A DNA stretch of 64,000 nucleotides from Albifimbria verrucaria (Eukaryota; Ascomycota; Sordariomycetes; Hypocreales; Stachybotryaceae). The notes under the pieces are model-generated. The model was not told where the DNA came from. It saw only the letters and a list, made by a program, of their open reading frames with translations, and did no database searches. Of this stretch, positions 1 through 12,404 are shown one piece after another (positions within the stretch are counted from its first letter, which is position 1; every line of letters starts with the position of its first letter). The stretch spans positions 6,696,001-6,760,000 of the forward strand of contig JAHREC010000018.1 of the NCBI GenBank assembly GCA_020081605.1. The letters run 5' to 3'. The position numbers and the translations under genes are program-made.

Positions 1-505
1 TTTAAAGCCCAATGGTTTGGCTTTATCCAATAATATTCCCTTGTACATCTTCATTACATCCTTTCTCGTGCTGTAGGCTAAGCGGGGTTGCCTACTGTAA
101 GATTTACCCCTGGTCCTGGTTGGACCCCTACAAGTGTCTCCGATACGCTGGTTCGGATTCATCTCTCATGGACTTTTCGGATGGGTTGCAAAAACGACTT
201 GGAAGACAGCCAAACCAAACTTGACCTGTTTATGCAAGGCAAGAGCAAATGTTGACGATTCCCGAGTGGTCTATTAGAGGTGAAAGATATCTACATCGTG
301 CAGCCCCTACTAGGATCGGAATGTCAAGGAAAGGAGTCAAATAACGAAAGTGAAGCCATTTGAGGCTCTCTAACCGCTTCCAGGGAGAAACACCGTCTAT
401 TGCCTGTATCTGGTGACCTGTATGCAACTTCAAATGCTACGCCCAATATAAAAACAGAGACAAGATGCTCATGGGATATTTATTTGCTCATATCGCTCGG
501 CGCTG
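1..505. other. Unassigned edge sequence downstream of the PKS
   Basis: Mixed-composition sequence holding only short open frames (up to about 70 codons) with no recognisable motif on either strand. It lies 3' of the minus-strand PKS and may contain its terminator. Nothing else can be supported. Confidence 0.4.
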
Positions 506-3500
506 TCAGTGGAATGCGCACTGAAGAACGCAGTAAACGGGCCTTTTAGTTACTCCGATTGCTTGGATAGTCATTTTATGAAAAAGATGTCCGGCACTCT
601 CTAAGTCTCGTGTAGTAGGGCTAGCTCCGTAGCCGCGCAGCTTGCCGAGGGCCTCAAGTGTCCCCATACCTAACATTTCCAAAACACTAATATCCGACCC
701 AAATACTGACTTCCACTAAGCACGCATCTCAACAGCGATCATTGAATCTAGTCCTATCTCGGTCAGAGTCAAAGATATATCAATATGCTCGTCAGATCGG
801 AGGAGAATGCTGTAGAGTCTCTTTCCAATCTCGCGTGCAATCAGCTTCCCACCTTAGGATCCCTCAATAATGCGGGGTTACTCTTTGCAGCGTTCAAAAA
901 CACGCTTAATGTATCATTAGAGTCATCTGTTTCGTGGATGGCACTGGCACCGAAGTTGTGATATATTGCCATTCTGATGTCTTTCCGTAGACGCGCACTA
1001 GACCTTGGATCTCGCAGCGGCATCGTAGGAGAGATGCCCAAAAGGAAATTGTTGTGGTTAGTTATAGTATCGGCGATAGCAGGACTCTTTTCGTTGCCGT
1101 GAACATTGAGGTGGCAAGATGAATTCATGATCGCTGCCTCTAGTGCCTGTAAAAGCTCATCCTCCTGAACCGGCTCCCAACCGGAGCCATGCATTTTCCG
1201 AAGAAGGTCAGGATTCCTGATAAATATCCAACACCTTCCATAGCCCCGATGTCAACTGCATTGCATGGGAGGCCAAGATTTGTACGGTAATGAACGAATG
1301 CGTCCAAAAATGCATTGGCACTCGCATAGTTGGCTTGGCCTACTTGCCCAAGAACTCCTGACAAGGAGCTTAGTAGCAAGAAGAAGTCTAGACGAACTAT
1401 TTCCTGCCGCGAAACAGTGGCATGATGGAAGTTACAGGTCCCTTGCACTTTGGGAGCAATGCAAGCGTTCCAATCTTCCAATGTCATGCGTTCAAAGCCC
1501 TGATCTCGCAGGACCATCGACATTTGAATGATACCCTTCAATGGCGCTGGTGTTCCGTCTATGGCCTTTGAGACGTCTTCTGGCTCTGTGACGCTTCCGC
1601 GGACCATTTGAATAGTACATCCCAAACTCTCAAGCTTTTTGATAAAGCTTGCATTCTGAAGGTTTTCGGTTGCACTTCGAGAAAGAATCGTCAGGTTCCG
1701 CGCTCCATTCATAGCCATCCACACAGAAATAGAACGACCTAGACCGCCTAGGCCACCAACTAGAGATACGAAGCGGAACTGTCGAAATTAAGTTTCCTGA
1801 GTCGCCTGTCTTGGACTGGCCCAATCTGCAGATCGCTTGAGCTGTTACGGACATCCACAAGGATTTTGCCAATGTGACTCCCTTGCTGCATTGTCCTAAA
1901 TGCCTCGACAATGGTTGACGCAGTGAACCTCTTAGCTATGGTTATTGGGCGGATATGGCCCTGACGGTATAATTCTGTCACTTGGTCAAGAAGCCTGCGC
2001 GGAAATCAATTGCGTATCAGTAATAATAGACACCAGTAGCAAAGATGCCCACACTTACCGAGCAGTCTCCCAAGGTCTTTCCACCGCCATCTGAGCCATA
2101 TCGACACAGCAGTAGCTACGATTCGCAAGAAACATGCCCATATCCAGCTTGCCGTTGCCTAGAAGATCTCGCTTACCTATTTCTACCATGGTACCCCATG
2201 GGGCCACGCATTGCCAAGTGGAGTAGAGCAGCTCTCCGCCTAGAGAATTCAGAACAAGGTCAACGCCTTGACCGTTGGTTGCAGTCATCAAGCCATCCAC
2301 AAAAGAATCGTCTCTTGAGTTGAAGATATTACTCTCAAGTATTCCCAGCGTATTTTTTAAGTACATGGCCTTTTCTGGGGTGCTGACTGTCGTGTAGATT
2401 TGAGCACCAACCATCTGGGCGATTTGAATGGCAGCTTGGCCAACGCCGCCAGCACCGCTATGTATCAGGACAGACTTGGAATATTGTCAGTAAACATTTT
2501 ATTCCAACCCGAATTTTACTCACCTGGCCTGTCTTCAACCCTCCGATATCAATGAGGGAGTAGAAGGCTGTGGAAAACACAAGACCCATGCTCGCCGCGT
2601 TCGCAAAGCTCAAGTCATCCGGGATCTTCCCAAATCTCAACTCACAATCTGTTATAACCGTCGAGAAAGCTCGATTGCATGTGCCTACCACTCTGTCTCC
2701 GACTTGGAATTTTGTGACATTATGGCCAACCCGACGCACTATTCCCGCGGCCTCGTAACCAAAGGTTGGTTCTGGAAGTGGAATGAGCCCCATTGCAACT
2801 AGAATATCCTGGCCAAACTGTTAGCTACCTTGCTTCGGCGGAGAAGAGATCTTGTTGGGAGCTTTTACCCTAAAATTGAGCCCAACGGTATGTACCTCGA
2901 GTTCAACTTCGTCGCCTTTTGGAGCTGAAGAGGAAGTTGCCGACCAATGTAGCGTATCTATGCGCCCAGCTCGAGCAATACTGAGTGTGGCATCTTCGTA
3001 TGGCTCAGATAATTTCATGTCTTGTTCCAATTGAAAGGGAAGAAGCGATTGACCCACACCACTCTGTCGCAAATGGCATACTAAAAATCAGGACCCAAAA
3101 CTTCATCCTTCCGTCTCTTGCCAAATGTGATAAAAACGTCGACAATTGCTGTGAAGTTGGCGGAACTATCGATTTCGCAAGTAGCAAAGTCGACGCTCAG
3201 CTCCGAACGTGCAACACGGGCGAGCCCTATGATCTTCGCGTAACGAGGGTCTCGACAGTGGCGGGTGGAAGAGATGGGAGTTACCCAGAAGAGACCAGTG
3301 TTACCTAGTTGAGAAATATAATGCTTTAGATGTCCAAATTTAACAGCATCCAAATTCTCAAGAATAGGTTCATCGTGGTCGAGTAGCACCAGGACATCAT
3401 TCCCTGTGGAGGTGCATCAGCAAAGGTGCTAAATGATAGCTGATACCCTCTGGCCTCCAACTCCCGCACGACGGAATTTTGAACCATAGATGAGCTATCA

Positions 3501-6500
3501 CCACAGATAAGAGTAACTTGTTTAATAGTATTTAGTTCGATTTGTGGTCTAGCAATGAGAACACTGGTGAAGCGATAAGGCTCTGGTGAGCCCGGAACGC
3601 TGCTATTCACACATTCGAAACAGGCTGCATTGAGCTCCTTTTTCCACAAACTAGTGCTTGAATACCGCTCGTTTGGATCGTTGCCGTTTGCACTCAACCA
3701 CCAGCCCGAGAATGTTCCAAGGACATACTGAATCCATCGAACGCCAGGTTGAGGCACCCGCATGAGCAGTCGACCGTTGGGGTTTAAAAGTGCGTGGATC
3801 TTTTTCAAGCTCTTGTTGATATTGGGAGTTTCGTAAAATGCGCCAGACGCAATTATGAGATCGAATCAGCGCTCATGCAATTCGTCTCTCCAAGTCGTAA
3901 CCAGAATTAAAGGTGAGGAACTGGGTATTAGGGTAGCTTCTGAGACGCTCTTGTGCCACATTCACCATTTGAGGCGACGTGTCAGCGAAAACATATAAGG
4001 AATACATGGAATTTCCTCTATGGTTCAGGGTTCGCAAAGCGTCCACTATTGAATTGTCATTGCCTGCACCAAGATGAAGAATAGAAAGATTAGGTTTGTA
4101 AAACCCCATGCATCGAATAAAAGCCGAGCTATCGTACTCTGTCATGAAATCATGAGACCGAGCAAGAGTGTCATCTATAGATAGAATCTCTGCAGCAGTC
4201 TTTGTGCCCGACAGCAGGCCAGGTAAACCTTCACAGATCTTGATGATGGCTTCGGCAGCTGCTGCAGCCGGCGTGGCAGCCAGGCGCTTTGAAAGATCTT
4301 CGATGCGGTTTGTCGCTGAGGCATGATGGTGATTCAAATGTTGTGGGGAAACAATTTGTTGGTTGAGCCACCTCTTGTACCGTGCCATGTGAGAGGAGCT
4401 CTCATGACTGTCAATAGAGCCCAGCATTTACTTAGATATAAATATAGCAAGGTCCGAAAGCTCTTCCAACAAGTCGCTATATGAGTTGTGGTTAAAAGTT
4501 GGTTTTATTAACGTATTCACGTCTTCAAAGTCCATATGTCTAACCCACTCACAGCGTGCTGTGGGACTGGTCATCTTGTCCTCATGCGGCTGGGGATCTT
4601 CAAACGAAACCAATCGTGCGCCAGAGATTTTAAGCACAGTATTCAACTCTGCAATCAAGGAACCAGTACCCAAGTATTGCTCTCCCTCTTCCTTAACAAG
4701 GGCTGTGGTAGTTAAATAGTCTGCAGAAGAGCGGAAAACCGTCATTGAGGTGACCTTGGTTGGCACAAGACGCCGAGTTTTGTATGGTAAACCGGCCTGT
4801 GATGCGACGCCTAACAACTGAAGGCATGCGTCGATGACGGCGGGATGCAGATGATAATTTGGGTCGTCTCTAAAAGGAGTGTTCCGGGTCTTCGCCACCG
4901 AGGCCAGCGGAGCCGTCCTACTAGCCGTTACTGCTTCCACAATGTGGAACTCTTGACCATAATTCATCCCTCTCTTCTTTGACGCTTCATAGAATCTCGC
5001 TATGTTAACTCGACGTGGCAGCTCTTTTGGTGCCTCTGTTGACACCATGGCTGCAAATTTCTCGGCGCGCACTTCTCCTACGCAGTGCCTTATCCAGTTG
5101 TGGCCATTGTGTGAGGTAATGACGAATTCCCACCATTGACTCTCGGCTGAATCTGTCAAGCGATGACGTCTAAAGTTTATTATAAGCTCCGTGATAACTC
5201 CTCGTTTATCACAAGAGCAGTATCGATCAAGATCCGTCTCAGACTAAATCCATCTTGGATTCCAGTAAGTTGTCGTACAGCTTCCCCAGCCATCGCCACA
5301 TAACCTGCAAAAGGAAATATAATATCATCCTTGATCTTGTGATGTCGGAGCCATGGCGCGCTTTCAATATGGAACATGTTTCTGAACACCGGTTCGAAGT
5401 CGCCACTCTCAGGCAACTTAATTCCCAATAGTGGATGATTGGGGTATCTTCGCTGGCGCCATTCTTTTACTACTCGCGGTTCCCACCAATAGTCTCGTTG
5501 GTGGTCCCAAGGGTACGTTGGAAGATCTGACACGCATTTGCCCTCTTTCGTTAAAGCTCTGAAGTTGAGGTCGACATGAAATGTGAAAAGGCTGCCCACA
5601 GCTGAGAGGAATCCTTTGATGCCATCCTTATGCCTGACTATGGATGGTACATACGGACTGTCGACTGACTCATACTTTGCTATCTGTCTCAATGCTCCTG
5701 AAAGGGTTGAGTGTGGTCCTATCTCCAAGAAGACAGCGTCCCTCAAATCAGGACACTTAAGAATACTTGATACTGCATCATGGATTAGGACTCGATTTTC
5801 CAAGTTGTGTTGCCAATATCTAGAGCCGAGCGCGATCGGAGGCTCAGACCCAGTAACTTCACTTCCTGTCACGCTGGAAAAGAATAGCTTCGACGGAACA
5901 CGATGTGCTATTCTTCCTACCAAGGTTCTGTGATATTCTTGGCCAATCTCGATCATGTGGTGCGAATGGTAAGCCTTTTCGGTCTTCAATAGCCTCGTCA
6001 GCACATCGGGTAGCCTATCGTTTATACGTTTCACAACCAAGTCGATCGTATCAGTATCGCCGAATACGGTCACACTTTTAGGAGAATTGTGACAAGCAAT
6101 GACAACACCGGGTATCAAGTGTCCCGCGACATCTTCGGGGCTTAGCCCTACCGCAACCATTCGACCCTTTTTGTTCTGTGTTTTTACGACAAGTCCACGA
6201 TAATAGGCCACAGCGATCGCGTCTTCTGCAGTCAGAGCTCCAGAGGCGTAGGCGGCAGCGATTTCCCCACTGGAATGGCCAACAACAGCTGTTGCGTTTA
6301 CTTCAACGGACACGAATGTATCGACAAGGGCGATTTGAATGGCGGTACAAAGAGGCTGCGAAAACTCCGCCTCATTAACACGGCTCTCTTCAACGGACTT
6401 GAGGAGCTCGTCACGAATACTCCATTCAACGCCCAATCCGCTCAAGTGGCGATCTAAGGACTTGATGCTGGCTTCAAAGACAGAGTTTGACTGTAGCAGC

Positions 6501-8369
6501 TCTATTCCCATTTGCGGCCACTGGGCACCCTGTCCAGAGAAGACCATAACAACAGGTGGCGTCTTCTTAGCTTTCGTTGATGAAGTGATCAGAACAGGCT
6601 CGCTTACCAGGCCACCTGTGGCTATAGCAAACGATCGGTAAGGAGATGATCACGTTTGTTGGCAAGCGTGTAGGCAATATTCTCCAATGGTTCCGATGTC
6701 TTTGCAAGATACTCCTGGTATTTCTTAACAATCTCCTTCAAAGAGTACGATGTATACCAGCAAATGCATATCTTTGTCTTCACCCGGCTTAGCCATACGC
6801 TGCTGAACGCCGAGACCGTCCGCAGATTCCAAAATGACGTGAGCATTTGAACCCCCAATCCCGAACGCGCTCACATTTGCGCGTTTCTGCTTATCGACTG
6901 GCCATGGAATTGCCTCTGTGGGTACCATTAACCCAGCACGATCAAATGGAATTTTGGGATTAAGGGGCTCGGATTTGATGTGAGGAGGCACGATCTGGTG
7001 CTCTAAAGCAAGAACCGCTTTCATGAGCGAGGTAAGCCCTGCTGCACCTTCTGCGTGACCTAGGTTCGGTTTGACAGATGACACATAGGGTGGAGACTTG
7101 GATTGTGAATCTCCAAATACACTCGCAATGGCCTCAATCTCGACGACGTCTCCAACGGCTGTGCCGGTACCGTGACACTCGACATATCCAGTCTTGGAGT
7201 AATCTGAAATGCCTGCAACAGCATATGCACGCCGGATCAGGGCTTCCCGGGATTTGGGACTGGGCAGTGCCATCCCATTTGTCTTGCCATCACTATTGAC
7301 TGCTATACCCTTGATTACTGCTCGGACTGGATTCCCATCCCGTAAAGCATCATTTAGGGGTTTGATATATATCGCCGAGACGGCCTCGCCACGAGCGTAG
7401 CTGTTAGCATTTGCCGAGAAGGTCTTACAAGAAACGTCAGGACTGAGAACTCCCAGTTCCCACGTAGTCAATGTCGGCGCAGGACTAATCATCAGGCTGG
7501 TTCCCCTACAAGTGCTGAGGTGCAGTCCCCTTTAATAATCGCCATGCATGCTTCGTTTAAACCCGCTAGTGTTGCTGAGCAGGCAGTGCGAATTGTCATG
7601 CTGAGGGTGGATTTAGCAATGTTATCTCACGTGGAAGCTTGATATATCCTTACCTGGGACCCCGGAGGTCCATTTCATATGAGATACGGTTTGCTAACAT
7701 AAAATCATGACTGACGCAAACCTGTGGTCCCAGCAATTGAGTGTCACGATTGAGAAGGTCGTACCAGTCTTGGCCATGATTTCCAACATAAACACCAATA
7801 TTGGACCCTTTCCACCTGGTTTCACCTGCATTTTCAAGACATTCTCTCGAGACCTCGAGCAGAAGCCGCTGTTGTGGGTCCATCCTTTCAACTTCCATTC
7901 GCGTCATGGAGAAGAACGATGTGTCAAGTGCTGCCAGGCTAACACTGTCATCAAGATAGTAACCAAAGTCGCCAATAATTTCTCCGTTGTCTGATTTAGA
8001 CCGAGCCTCGGGGATGCGACCCCGCGCATCACCTTTGGCAAGTAAAAAGTCCCATAACTGCTCAGGAGAGTGAAGTCCTCCCGGAAGACGGCAAGCCATA
8101 CCACAAACTGCGATAGGAGTAAATGTGCATTCTTTGTTTACATCCATATCTTGTGGCGGTCCAGCCTTAGCTGTGTTGACTGAGTCATGACCGTCCCCAT
8201 TGCAGTTGCTACTAGCTTACCTCATATAAATATTCTCAGCTTCTTTATGGAAACTGGTTCTTTCAGTGGGAAGACGCGTCGCATTTTCGTTTTCCTGAGG
8301 AATGGCGGTCCCGTATTGTTGTCCCAAGGTGGAATCATCTTGACTAACGGCAGGAAGATCTGGAGACAT
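506..8369 (-). pseudogene. Highly reducing type I polyketide synthase, frameshifted (KS-AT-DH-MT-ER-KR-ACP)
   Basis: An iterative HR-PKS that would build a reduced, C-methylated polyketide from malonyl-CoA; the product cannot be predicted. Reading 5' to 3' on the minus strand: KS (about 8130-6800) with active-site Cys in RTACSATL and His in VECHGTGTAVGD and NLGHAEGAAG; AT with GHSSGEIAAAYASGAL (about 6560-5600); DH (WLRHHKI, about 5500-4430); C-methyltransferase (GAG motif, about 4420-3330); ER (SGAGGVGQAA, about 3000-1990); KR with VGGLGGLG and NYASANAF (about 1980-1140); ACP with GLDSM serine near 740. Introns are visible at 7601-7653, 2809-2868, 2475-2523 and 1995-2058. The frame is broken near 7505, 6752, 6633, 5186, 3885, 3399, 3036, 1762, 1212 and 845, and by in-frame stops at 4428-4430, 3866-3868, 3081-3083 and 716-718. 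Start is uncertain: ATG at 8369 or 8147. Length (about 2,450 codons) is normal for the family. All catalytic signatures survive, so decay is recent or partly sequencing error. Confidence 0.93.
7601..7653 (-). other. Intron in the KS domain
   Basis: GTAAGG donor directly after the codons for MDLRGP and a CTCAG acceptor. Splicing joins AG to C to give Ser, followed by MTIRTACSATL, restoring the KS active-site region in frame. This intron is real, not one of the frame breaks. Confidence 0.85.
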
Positions 8370-8389
8370 TTTCAAAATTTCAACAAGGG

Positions 8390-9450
8390 TTTCATCTTTT
8401 TAGGAGCAAAGTCCGTGTGGTCCCTCACCAAATCTACCATCTCAGGAACCATTGTCACAATGACGGGGCTTGCAGGTGTCAACCATGGAAATGGTATAGG
8501 CAATATCAAAATGCCCTTGCGAAAGAACTGCAGCGTTTCCAGAGTACCAAGTTGAGTAAAGGAAGCATGGCGCCATACCCAAGGAATTCTTGCTGTTAAT
8601 CAGCACGGCCGGCGGTCGCAGAGGAGGGGCATATTGAAGCCAACTAATGTGGGTACCAGATTCCGAGTTGTCCTTATGGAACCTTTGGGGACGCCAGTCG
8701 ATGTACCGCTTGTAAAATTGATCATGGTGAAATCATCAAAGTCCGTCTCCAGGACCGTAAAGGGTTCAGCATCGGAAAAGTCACCTCCTGAAAGGCTCGG
8801 TAAACTGATCCAACCTCGCTGTGGTCGTGACAAGGGCTCGAGTGTTAGCCTAAGAAAGGTTCCACGTTCTGGCATTCTTGCCTTGCTCGATCAACCACGG
8901 CTGCCGAGTCCTGCCTCACCACTACGACAACCGAGGGTGCCAGCTTCTCCACATACTCCAGAAGCTTGTGCTCATAGCCTGGTTTTAGAACAGTATCTTC
9001 AATCGTGACAATAGTGTAGGGCTTGATGACTGACATCCATGAAACAAGGGCCCATTCAGCGCAGCTTTCAATTATTGCGAGCACAGTCGCTCCATGAGGG
9101 ATTCTGTTTGCATCCAAAACCGATCCGAGACGTGTTGCTCCACGTTGTAGCTGAGCAAAAGACCATGACAGAGTGTTTAACGATAATGAGGAGGAAGAAG
9201 CATGCGGCTGACGAAACACGTCAGCCAAGCCGATGCGTGGCGGAGAGATACGCTCCAAGACGCCGGCAGTTCTCTAAGTGATGAGTTAGCTGGGCCTACT
9301 AGTCCTCGAAGATGGTCCACTGGTTGTCCGGGGACCATTAGCGCTATTTTATTTGGGTCGATCGAATAGCCGGTCAGTAACATTAATGACATTGAGTACA
9401 CCGGCAGAGGTTTCCTGGTCCCCGGCATCCACATAAGATAGCATTTTCAT
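8390..9450 (-). pseudogene. Truncated adenylation (AMP-binding) domain upstream of the PKS
   Basis: N-terminal part of an ANL-superfamily adenylate-forming domain (acyl-CoA ligase or NRPS-like A domain), which activates a carboxylic acid as acyl-AMP. Recognisable parts are an A2-like stretch (LSWSFAQLQRGATRLG), the phosphate-binding A3 loop (INFTSGTSTGVPKGS, about 8710-8755) and an A4-like stretch to about 8420. A5-A10, including the catalytic lid lysine, are absent, so only about 340 of the usual ~500 or more residues remain. The best start is ATG at 9450. That frame has stops at 9349-9351, 9286-9288 and 9274-9276; two or three are CAA/CAG changed to TAA/TAG. Frameshifts lie near 8860, 8603 and 8465. 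The gene reads in the same direction as the PKS and abuts it, so it is either a truncated neighbour or the N-terminal domain of the same gene. Confidence 0.8.
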
Positions 9451-9800
9451 GGCGTTACTTGACGTATCCCTGAAGCGTTAACAGCTATCTTAATGCAGAC
9501 TTTTAAGAAGCGGAAGATTATGTATGAATAAGTACGTGACACTGGGGAGTGAGACCCCACGTTAAAACACGGTCCAAAACCATTATGACAAATGAGCCAT
9601 TCTTATTTTTATTTATAAAAGCCCTGACTATTTACCTATGATTAACATACACTAGAACTAATTGAGCTGCCCTCTATCCTTATAAGTTATAGCCCATGTC
9701 GTCACAATGCGATCTCCAATCCGTGACATACCCTCCGCAACCCGAACGCCAGTTCGAGATAGTAGGAACCTCCTTACCCATGAGCTATTATGATCAGCAG
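9451..9800. other. Presumed upstream region of the A-domain/PKS locus
   Basis: Ordinary-composition sequence between the A-domain start and an AT block. It would contain the promoter. No motif can be named and no credible gene is present. Confidence 0.35.
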
Positions 9801-10430
9801 CATGAACCTCTCTATTTATAAATAATTAAATAAATATATAAAAGAATACTTCATATATAAATAGGAGTCTTCTTTTAATTCTCTAATTAAAAAACTATTA
9901 ATTATTAATAATATATAATTATTAAGCTATCCTTAATTAGAGTTCCTAAAAGTAACTTATTTAATTAATAATAATTATATAATTATTATTTTAGAATTTA
10001 ATAAGCTTTATTATTTATTTATAAATAATATTTTTATTTTATTTATCTTATACTCCTTATAAAATATAGAATAATTTAAATTATTATATATATTATTTAT
10101 AATTAAAATAAGCTTTATTAATATATTTAAGGATAATATTTAATTTTATTTATTTTTTATTTATTATTTAATATTAAATAATTTTTAATTATTATACTTT
10201 ATTATTTTCTTATAAAAAGATTTATAATAAGTTATTATTATCTTTAATACTCTTAATAATTATTAAATTTATTTTATATATTTTTAATAAATAGAAGTTC
10301 TTAAGAATATAAAATATTAAATTAAATAAATAATAATATTCTAAACCTTAAAATAAATAAAGGAGATATTATAAATAGTAATCTATTTTTATTATTATAT
10401 CTTTACTTAGATTCGATGAATAAAACAATA
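9801..10430. repeat. AT-rich RIP-degraded block with a solo transposon end
   Basis: Nearly pure A/T sequence. About 9850-10075 matches the right-hand terminal module seen at 47850-48085 and 56010-56262: the same order of an aggagtcttcttt-like stretch, attattaagctatcctta, and a tail ending near ctccttataaaatatagaataa. It is therefore a solo, mutated end of the long-TIR element described below. The rest (10080-10430) is featureless A/T sequence. Confidence 0.65.
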
Positions 10431-10530
10431 GCTACGGAGTGAAGGCGTGGAGGCCCAATGACTCCTGCTGACTAATTATAAGCGCTCTTATAGGTGCTCA
10501 AAAATAGCCAGCGCATAGCTTCTTGTACGC

Positions 10531-11245
10531 TTATGTTACAGCTTTAAAGCGCCAGTACAGGAGACTCCCGATGACCGTGGCACCGCCGAACCCCACCACA
10601 GGCCCAGCCGCAATGAACCCCACAAGAAGAGACAGGAAGACAGTACTTATAATTGTACCGCCCACGATATTGCTTCGGAGCTCAATGCCAAGATACAATG
10701 CATTTGATTCCGTAGAAGTTGTCAACACATCGGGGTGTAATTGGACAAACAGGCCATCCCGATCGCTCGTGAAAAGTTTTGGTCGGCGTATCGCTTGTGT
10801 CAGCTCCGGGCATTCTCGGCCTCTGCCAACCATGGCGGCTTCGCTGGGCTGAAGAGATTCGAGCCCTTCAGTGGGGCCCTGCGAGCGAGCTCGGTTAGCT
10901 AGGTTCTCGCTGCGAGAGCTAGGAGTAAGGCGGGTAGGTTAGGCTTACAGCAACAATTGGGACAATCTCAACAGTGGCCTTGGTAAATAGTCGTCGAACG
11001 AACTGAAAGACCTCAGTGGTGTATTCTTCCTGGCGCTTGGACACTTGCTGCATCGCCTCGCCACGAGACATGGTTGCAGATATAGGTATTAAATGAAGGG
11101 TGGTTCGCCCAAAACCGTCGTTCAGAATATACCGAAGGAATCTCGTCCGATCAGGCGTGCGGACGCCTGATTCAGGTCCGCCACAGCTGATACGATCAGG
11201 GGCTGTTCCGGCGGTTTCCGGGTTGCTCTCGGCAATCTGAGGCAT
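10531..11245 (-). CDS. Small predicted membrane protein, two exons, intact
   Basis: Unrecognised fungal protein of 214 residues encoded by exons 11245-10949 and 10878-10531. The intron (10879-10948) has a GTAAGC donor and CGCAG acceptor, contains CTAAC, and splices in phase 0. The N-terminal half is polar and soluble-looking (residues 1-75). The C-terminal part has one or two hydrophobic segments around residues 165-205 (TVFLSLLVGFIAAGPVVGF and a second short one) followed by a basic tail, suggesting a membrane anchor with a short cytosolic end. An upstream in-frame ATG at 11287 could add 14 residues; 11245 is preferred because the added residues look like leader sequence. This is one of the few unbroken genes in the window. 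No function can be assigned. Confidence 0.65.
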
Positions 11246-11289
11246 TGTGTACCTGGAAAGAGTAGATGGATGTAATTGAGAAGACAACT

Positions 11290-12404
11290 CGAGCAGATGG
11301 GTTGTACGAGAGGGAGTTTGAGAAGGAGAATGGAAGGGCTTGTCTCTTGATTAACCCCTATTCCTGCGATTGCAACCAAGCCACTATTCTTGCCCTTGTT
11401 CTCAGCTTGTATTCTTTGCGATGGCAGGATAGCACGTTTACGAGTGCAACAACTCTCTGCCATTGAATCAATGGCAAGCTCCTTCGGCAATAATTGCAAA
11501 ACAATCATCGTTTTCAGGACATTGATCGCAGTTTGTGTCTGAGGTTCTCGGTTACCCGACTTATAATAGATTCCAGGTGATTCTTTTCTTTCATCAAAAG
11601 CAAAGTCTCACTGCTAAAGCTGTACCACCGGGCGATGATGATGCATCTGACGTGATGCAATCCCAATTGGGCGAGCGGGGCGGTGTTCTTCTCTGCGATC
11701 GCAGGATATCTGTTGGGCCTCAACCACTGATCCGCATTCACTCCAACTGGTTCCCACGCTTTTCCATAATTCGTTTCTTTGACAGGCATACTATCATACC
11801 TACCAAGACGGCGATCGCCATTGCTGCCATTGTTTGAAGACTTTGCGCTTCGACCTATCGTCGTTTGCGACCAGCATCAACGCGAATGCCGAACAACGCA
11901 AGCGGACAATCCTGATCCGCGTACTCGGGCAAATCATCCGCCATCACCTATCAGATAGCACAATTCCGCGAGACTTCGCCGACGAGTGGTCCGTATAGCG
12001 TGCTCGCAACCACGAGTATAGGCACAACTGGTATATCCCGTACCGGCCGAGCAGCGCATTACATTTCGCAATTCGATCGTGTTATGACCGGCAACCGAAA
12101 ATAAGCCCAGCGATTATTAAATCTATTGCGTGAATATGGGCGGCAAAAAGAATCAATCGAAATCCGAGAAGTTTGATAAGGATGCTATAAAGTCGAATGG
12201 CCTCAATTGTCCTTTTGTCACCGACGAGTCGGCAAAAGAGAGAATCGCCCATTGCCATGCTGATCAAGGTTGGCTTCGGTTGGGAGATCTCAAGTAAGCA
12301 CTCCCCACATATCATGGCCATCGAGTTTGCTCTAAGTGAAATCACAGGCAGCACATTGTGCGAAAACACGGTTACATTCATGGGTGTTCGTGGTGCGGTG
12401 ACTC
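11290..12404. other. Intergenic, no supported gene
   Basis: Normal-composition sequence with overlapping open frames of 60-130 codons on both strands and no family motif. It includes a minus-strand frame from about 11830 coding a short hydrophobic N-terminus, which could be an upstream exon of the membrane-protein gene but cannot be confirmed. Confidence 0.35.

Noticed and set aside
506..8369. Programmed frameshifting or readthrough to explain the broken PKS
   Set aside because: Breaks are too many, in both directions, and lack slippery-site context; error or decay is simpler.
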